Below are positions 5,437 through 8,139 of a stretch of 8,139 nt of DNA, one piece after another. The number at the start of each line of letters is the position of its first letter. Positions within the stretch are counted from its first letter, which is position 1. Source of the stretch: Methanothrix sp. (GTDB taxonomy: Archaea; Halobacteriota; Methanosarcinia; Methanotrichales; Methanotrichaceae); contig PMNG01000208.1 of assembly GCA_003162615.1 (NCBI GenBank), positions 1 through 8,139 of the forward strand, read 5' to 3'. The notes under the pieces were generated by a model. The model was not told the origin of the DNA and ran no database searches. It worked only from the letters and a program-made list of their open reading frames with translations. A program made the position numbers and the translations under genes.

Positions 5437-6678
5437 ATGTTTCAGCTCAACATCTCAGTGCTGACCTTAACAGCAATATTAGTCTTGGTCGCCTTCAGGC
5501 AGATAGGTGGGACCAAGCTCCATATCTGGCAAATAATGCTATTGGGAGCATCGACAGTTCTGCTCACCGGACAGATCTCCCCATACGATGGCCTGAAGTC
5601 GATTAACCCGGATGTGATGATCTTTCTCTTTGGCATGTTCGTAACCGGAGAGGCCATGCACAGGAGCGGCTTTCTACTTCATCTATCCTACCGTCTCTTC
5701 GGGAGAGCCAGGAGCCTTGACCATCTGGTGCTGCTTATCCTGTTCGGCACGGGCATCCTTTCTGCTTTCCTGATGAACGATACTCTGGCTATTATAGGCA
5801 CACCTCTGGTCTTGTACATGGCGAGGTCCCAAGGCATCTCTCCGAAGCTTCTTCTCTTGTCCTTGGCCTTTGGGGTTACCACAGGAAGCGTCATGAGCCC
5901 TATAGGAAATCCCCAGAACTTACTGATTGCCATCAACGGCGATTTTGCCAATCCATTTGTCACTTTTGTCCGATATCTTTTCATCCCAACAATGGCTAAT
6001 TTATTTCTGGCTTATCTCCTACTCAGAATCTTCTACAAAGGCGAGTTTCTGAACCGCCCGCTCTTGAATCAGGTCCGTGAGCCGGTGGAAGACGTAAGGT
6101 TGGCCCTTGTCTCCGAAGCCTCCTTCATCTTGCTGATCGCGCTTGTGGTGATTAAGATAACTATGGTGCTTATGGGCTACGGAGCATCTTTCCGGCTGAC
6201 CTATATAGCTCTCATTTCGTCACTGCCCATACTGATATTCAGCCAGAGGCGGATGGAGGTCGTCAGGAACATAGATTGGCATACGCTGGTCTTCTTCGCC
6301 TCCATGTTCGTGCTGATGGCCAGCGTGTGGCAATCTGGAGTCTTACAGTCGATGATTGATAAAACTGATGTAAACGTCACCCAAGTGCCAATGATCCTGG
6401 CACTGAGCGTTATACTGAGCCAGCTCGTCTCCAATGTTCCCTTCGTGGCCCTTTATCTCCCTCTTCTGCATGGTGCGTCAATCAAAGGCATGATGGCTCT
6501 GGCAGCGGGCAGCACAATAGCCGGGAACCTTTTCATTCTGGGAGCTGCGAGCAATGTGATAATCATCCAGAACGCTGAGAAGGAGAACGAGACCCTGACC
6601 TTCTTGGACTTCGCCAGGGTGGGTATACCCCTGACAATCCTGAATTTGCTGGTGTACTGGATATTTCTTTTGAGCTGA
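5437..6678 (+). CDS. ArsB/NhaD/SLC13-type anion permease (CitMHS-like)
   Basis: A 413-residue integral membrane protein with about 11 helices, of the ion-transporter superfamily that includes ArsB, NhaD, citrate carriers and SLC13 permeases. The inverted-repeat halves are visible. The first has SAFLMNDTLAIIGTPLVL (109-126) and GSVMSPIGNPQNLLIA (150-165). The second has SQLVSNVPFVALYLPLL (328-344) and GNLFILGAASNVIIIQNA (363-380). The paired Asn/Pro hairpin motifs line the transport site in this fold. Substrate could be a carboxylate, another anion or Na+/H+ exchange; the sequence does not decide. ATG at 5437 is chosen because the preceding in-frame stretch from TTG 5347 lacks a ribosome binding site, reads as low-complexity acidic sequence, and contains the likely promoter; the alternative product would have 443 residues. 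It stands alone, divergent from the thioredoxin gene. Confidence 0.87.
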   Translation: MFQLNISVLTLTAILVLVAFRQIGGTKLHIWQIMLLGASTVLLTGQISPYDGLKSINPDVMIFLFGMFVTGEAMHRSGFLLHLSYRLFGRARSLDHLVLLILFGTGILSAFLMNDTLAIIGTPLVLYMARSQGISPKLLLLSLAFGVTTGSVMSPIGNPQNLLIAINGDFANPFVTFVRYLFIPTMANLFLAYLLLRIFYKGEFLNRPLLNQVREPVEDVRLALVSEASFILLIALVVIKITMVLMGYGASFRLTYIALISSLPILIFSQRRMEVVRNIDWHTLVFFASMFVLMASVWQSGVLQSMIDKTDVNVTQVPMILALSVILSQLVSNVPFVALYLPLLHGASIKGMMALAAGSTIAGNLFILGAASNVIIIQNAEKENETLTFLDFARVGIPLTILNLLVYWIFLLS

Positions 6679-6748
6679 GATCGTGTCGGGCTATTTATGA
6701 TATTGCTGGCGACACTTTCACTGGAAGATGTGAAGACTTCTACTCCCG

Positions 6749-6772
6749 TTCCTTATCCAGCCAGCTAAGGAA
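6749..6772 (+). terminator. Hairpin downstream of the SLC13-type permease gene
   Basis: TTCCTTA (6749-6755) and TAAGGAA (6766-6772) form a perfect 7-bp stem with a 10-nt loop, 70 nt after the stop. No T-run follows, so it may be a 3'-end stabilising structure and not a terminator. Confidence 0.3.
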
Positions 6773-6941
6773 GTATCAAGCCGTAATCGATATCGACTTT
6801 GGAATGCCCAACTTTTCTTGACATGGTTAACGTAATAAGTTGTAATACTAGCCGGAAGGGAAATAAGATGCACCATTCTCAAATAATAATATTAAAATTA
6901 TATTAATAGAAAATATTCATTGCCACATGCAATTCAAGGGC

Positions 6942-6954
6942 AAAAAATTTTTAA
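6942..6954 (+). promoter_or_regulatory. TATA-like box for the DUF7282-like gene
   Basis: AAAAAATTTTTAA lies about 50-60 nt before the ATG at 7003, giving an expected transcription start near 6975 and a leader of about 28 nt that contains GAGGGA (6989-6994), the ribosome binding site 8 nt before the ATG. Confidence 0.45.
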
Positions 6955-7002
6955 GCATTGATACTGAATTAAGCTAAGAATCAAAAATGAGGGACGGTAT
7001 CT

Positions 7003-7994
7003 ATGAGATTAATCGTTTGTCTAATGCTGCTGACGCTCATTTCTGTGGCCTCAGCAGGCCCTAGCAGAATAACTACAGGACAGTACAATATAACTTTCGA
7101 TCTGAATACGCCCAAAAATTATACAGTCGATGTCATGCCTCCACTTGAAGATAGCAATTACACCTCGTACACAGCCTTGATTAATGTAGCCAACGATACC
7201 AAAGCAGGAATTTACATCTGGGACTTGAAGGCCCCGGAGGATGCCACTATAATGACCATCGAGAACGTGTACAAGGCATACACTCACGACCTTCAGAACG
7301 CTTCGGTCGAAATAGGCAAGATCGATGGAAAAGATGGAATAATTGCCTACTATGTATACCAACAAAATAGGCAGACTTCTTGGGCAGATATTGGTTGGAC
7401 AGCAAGAAAATCGATAACAGTTCTCTATCCGCTGGGTCGATCGAGGTACGATTATACGGCACTATTCCTCGGAATTCGACAGAAGGCATGGACATCGTCA
7501 AGAGTCTTATCAATACCTTACATATCGAGAAATTCGCAAATCCGGTTGCAGAAGCTGCTAAAACTGTCGTGCCAGTGGTCAGGCCTGCGCCTTACATCCG
7601 TGTTCGCAATCAAAATGTCGAAGACAACCATGGTATAGCATTGATCGATGAAGCTTTGAGTGACGGTCCTGGCTGGGTAGTGATCTACAACGAAAGATAC
7701 GTCCCATACTCCAAACCTTTCAACGGTCCAATAGGTTATTCTCATTTGAATGATGGTCTGAACAAGAATGTCAAAGTCAACCTGAATATGGCCCTAGTCA
7801 CTGCCAAGCTGTATGCAGTTCTCTACAAGGACGAGGGCCAAGTGGGCACATTCGAGTATCCTGGACCGGATTATCCGCTTAACCTGCATGCTGAAATGGT
7901 TTACCCGTTCTCCTCTAAATGGCCTCACCAATTGAATGACATCCAGACTAACTGGCAGGAACATATGTCCGGCTCCGGTCCGGCCTGGATGTGA
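7003..7994 (+). pseudogene. Secreted DUF7282-like protein, frame broken by one base
   Basis: Residues 1-18 are a clear signal peptide (MRLIVCLMLLTLISVASA, then GPS). The frame starting at 7003 gives sensible sequence to about IIAYYVYQQNR (near 7371) and then turns to nonsense. The frame -1 to it, open from 7371 after a TAG at 7368-7370, continues sensibly as ADFLGRYWLDSKKIDN through to 7994. Adding one base at the GG of 7370-7371 would restore a protein of about 330 residues. The N-terminal part (20-165) is an unrecognised domain ending in TIPRNSTEGMDIVKSLINTL. The C-terminal part matches the DUF7282 pattern of archaeal secreted proteins, with GWVVIYNE, GPIGYSHLNDGLNKNVKV and LYAVLYKDEGQVGTFEYPGPDYPL. 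Many N-x-S/T sites suit archaeal N-glycosylation. Expression signals look intact, so either a sequencing error or a very recent inactivation is likely. If the reading is correct, the signal-peptide half would end at 7638. Confidence 0.75.
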
Positions 7995-8045
7995 TATTCA
8001 AAGTGGATGCAAGAAAGATAAAATGTGAGGCGCAACCGTCACAGT

Positions 8046-8085
8046 CGGACTATTTGTCCGGACACTGATAACACTTCTTCTTTTT
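8046..8085 (+). terminator. Hairpin plus T-tract terminator after the DUF7282-like gene
   Basis: CGGAC (8046-8050) and GTCCG (8056-8060) form a GC-rich stem with a 5-nt loop, followed 14 nt later by TTCTTCTTTTT (8075-8085). T-rich tracts are the main archaeal termination signal. The remaining bases to the window end show no gene. Confidence 0.55.
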
Positions 8086-8139
8086 ACAGATATAGCTTTT
8101 TGGGTGAAGTATGCAATATGTATAGTCCCTAAATCTTTG

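Larger units (their letters stand above)
6679..7002. other. Intergenic region with hairpin and AT-rich promoter zone
   Basis: 324 nt without a supported gene. The first half carries the hairpin at 6749-6772 and a third copy of GATATCGAC (6789-6797). The second half is strongly AT-rich (about 6880-6960) and leads into the promoter of the next gene. Two tiny open frames, ATG 6697 (23 codons) and ATG 6868 (12 codons), lack support. Confidence 0.6.

Noticed and set aside
6697..6768. 23-codon open frame just after the SLC13-type permease
   Set aside because: No ribosome binding site, runs into a hairpin, and no peptide features.
6819..6850. TTGACA followed by AT-rich sequence resembling a bacterial -35/-10 promoter
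   Set aside because: All other signals are archaeal, the match is short and no gene follows at a suitable distance.
6868..6906. 12-codon open frame with GGAAGGG upstream in the 6679-7002 intergenic region
   Set aside because: Very short, composed mostly of AT-rich codons in a promoter-like stretch, with no recognisable peptide.
7360..7383. Programmed -1 ribosomal frameshift in the DUF7282-like gene
   Set aside because: A TAG in the target frame at 7368-7370 excludes slippage on the upstream A-run, and no slippery heptamer lies after it.

Overview
The window looks like a piece of a methanogenic archaeal chromosome, most plausibly from an acetate-using Methanothrix/Methanosaeta-type organism. 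Three things point there. Archaeal TATA-like boxes combine with GGAGG-type Shine-Dalgarno sites and GTG starts. A sodium:solute symporter is paired with the tiny accessory protein typical of archaeal symporter operons. There are secreted proteins of methanogen or haloarchaeal type (an S-layer-like C-terminal anchor protein, a DOMON lipoprotein, a DUF7282-like secreted protein). The genus is an inference; archaeal origin is much better supported. There are no RNA genes, CRISPR arrays or recognisable insertion sequences.

Layout. Positions 1-1844 (+): the 3' end of a membrane-anchored S-layer-like protein, then 14 nt later a MacB/FtsX-type ABC transporter permease. Positions 1845-2024: a convergent intergenic region rich in inverted repeats and T-tracts. 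Positions 2025-3805 (-): a two-gene operon of a 62-residue symporter accessory protein (GTG start with a strong ribosome binding site) and a 528-residue SSS-family symporter, preceded by a long leader and an AT-rich promoter. Positions 4077-5222 (-): a thioredoxin-like protein with a CVHC motif, followed 120 nt downstream by a DOMON-domain lipoprotein with candidate heme ligands. Positions 5437-6678 (+): an ArsB/NhaD/SLC13-type anion permease expressed divergently from the thioredoxin gene. Positions 7003-7994 (+): a secreted DUF7282-like protein whose frame is broken by one base near 7371, followed by a hairpin plus T-tract terminator.

Functionally this is a cell-envelope and transport neighbourhood: Na+-driven solute uptake, a second ion-coupled anion permease, a membrane remodelling or export permease, and three exported proteins. 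No single pathway ties all genes together. The tightest units are the accessory protein/symporter pair and the anchor protein/permease pair. The least characterised parts are the DOMON lipoprotein (possible extracytoplasmic heme protein), the small symporter subunit, and the noncoding signals upstream of the SLC13-type gene and in the 1845-2024 convergent region.
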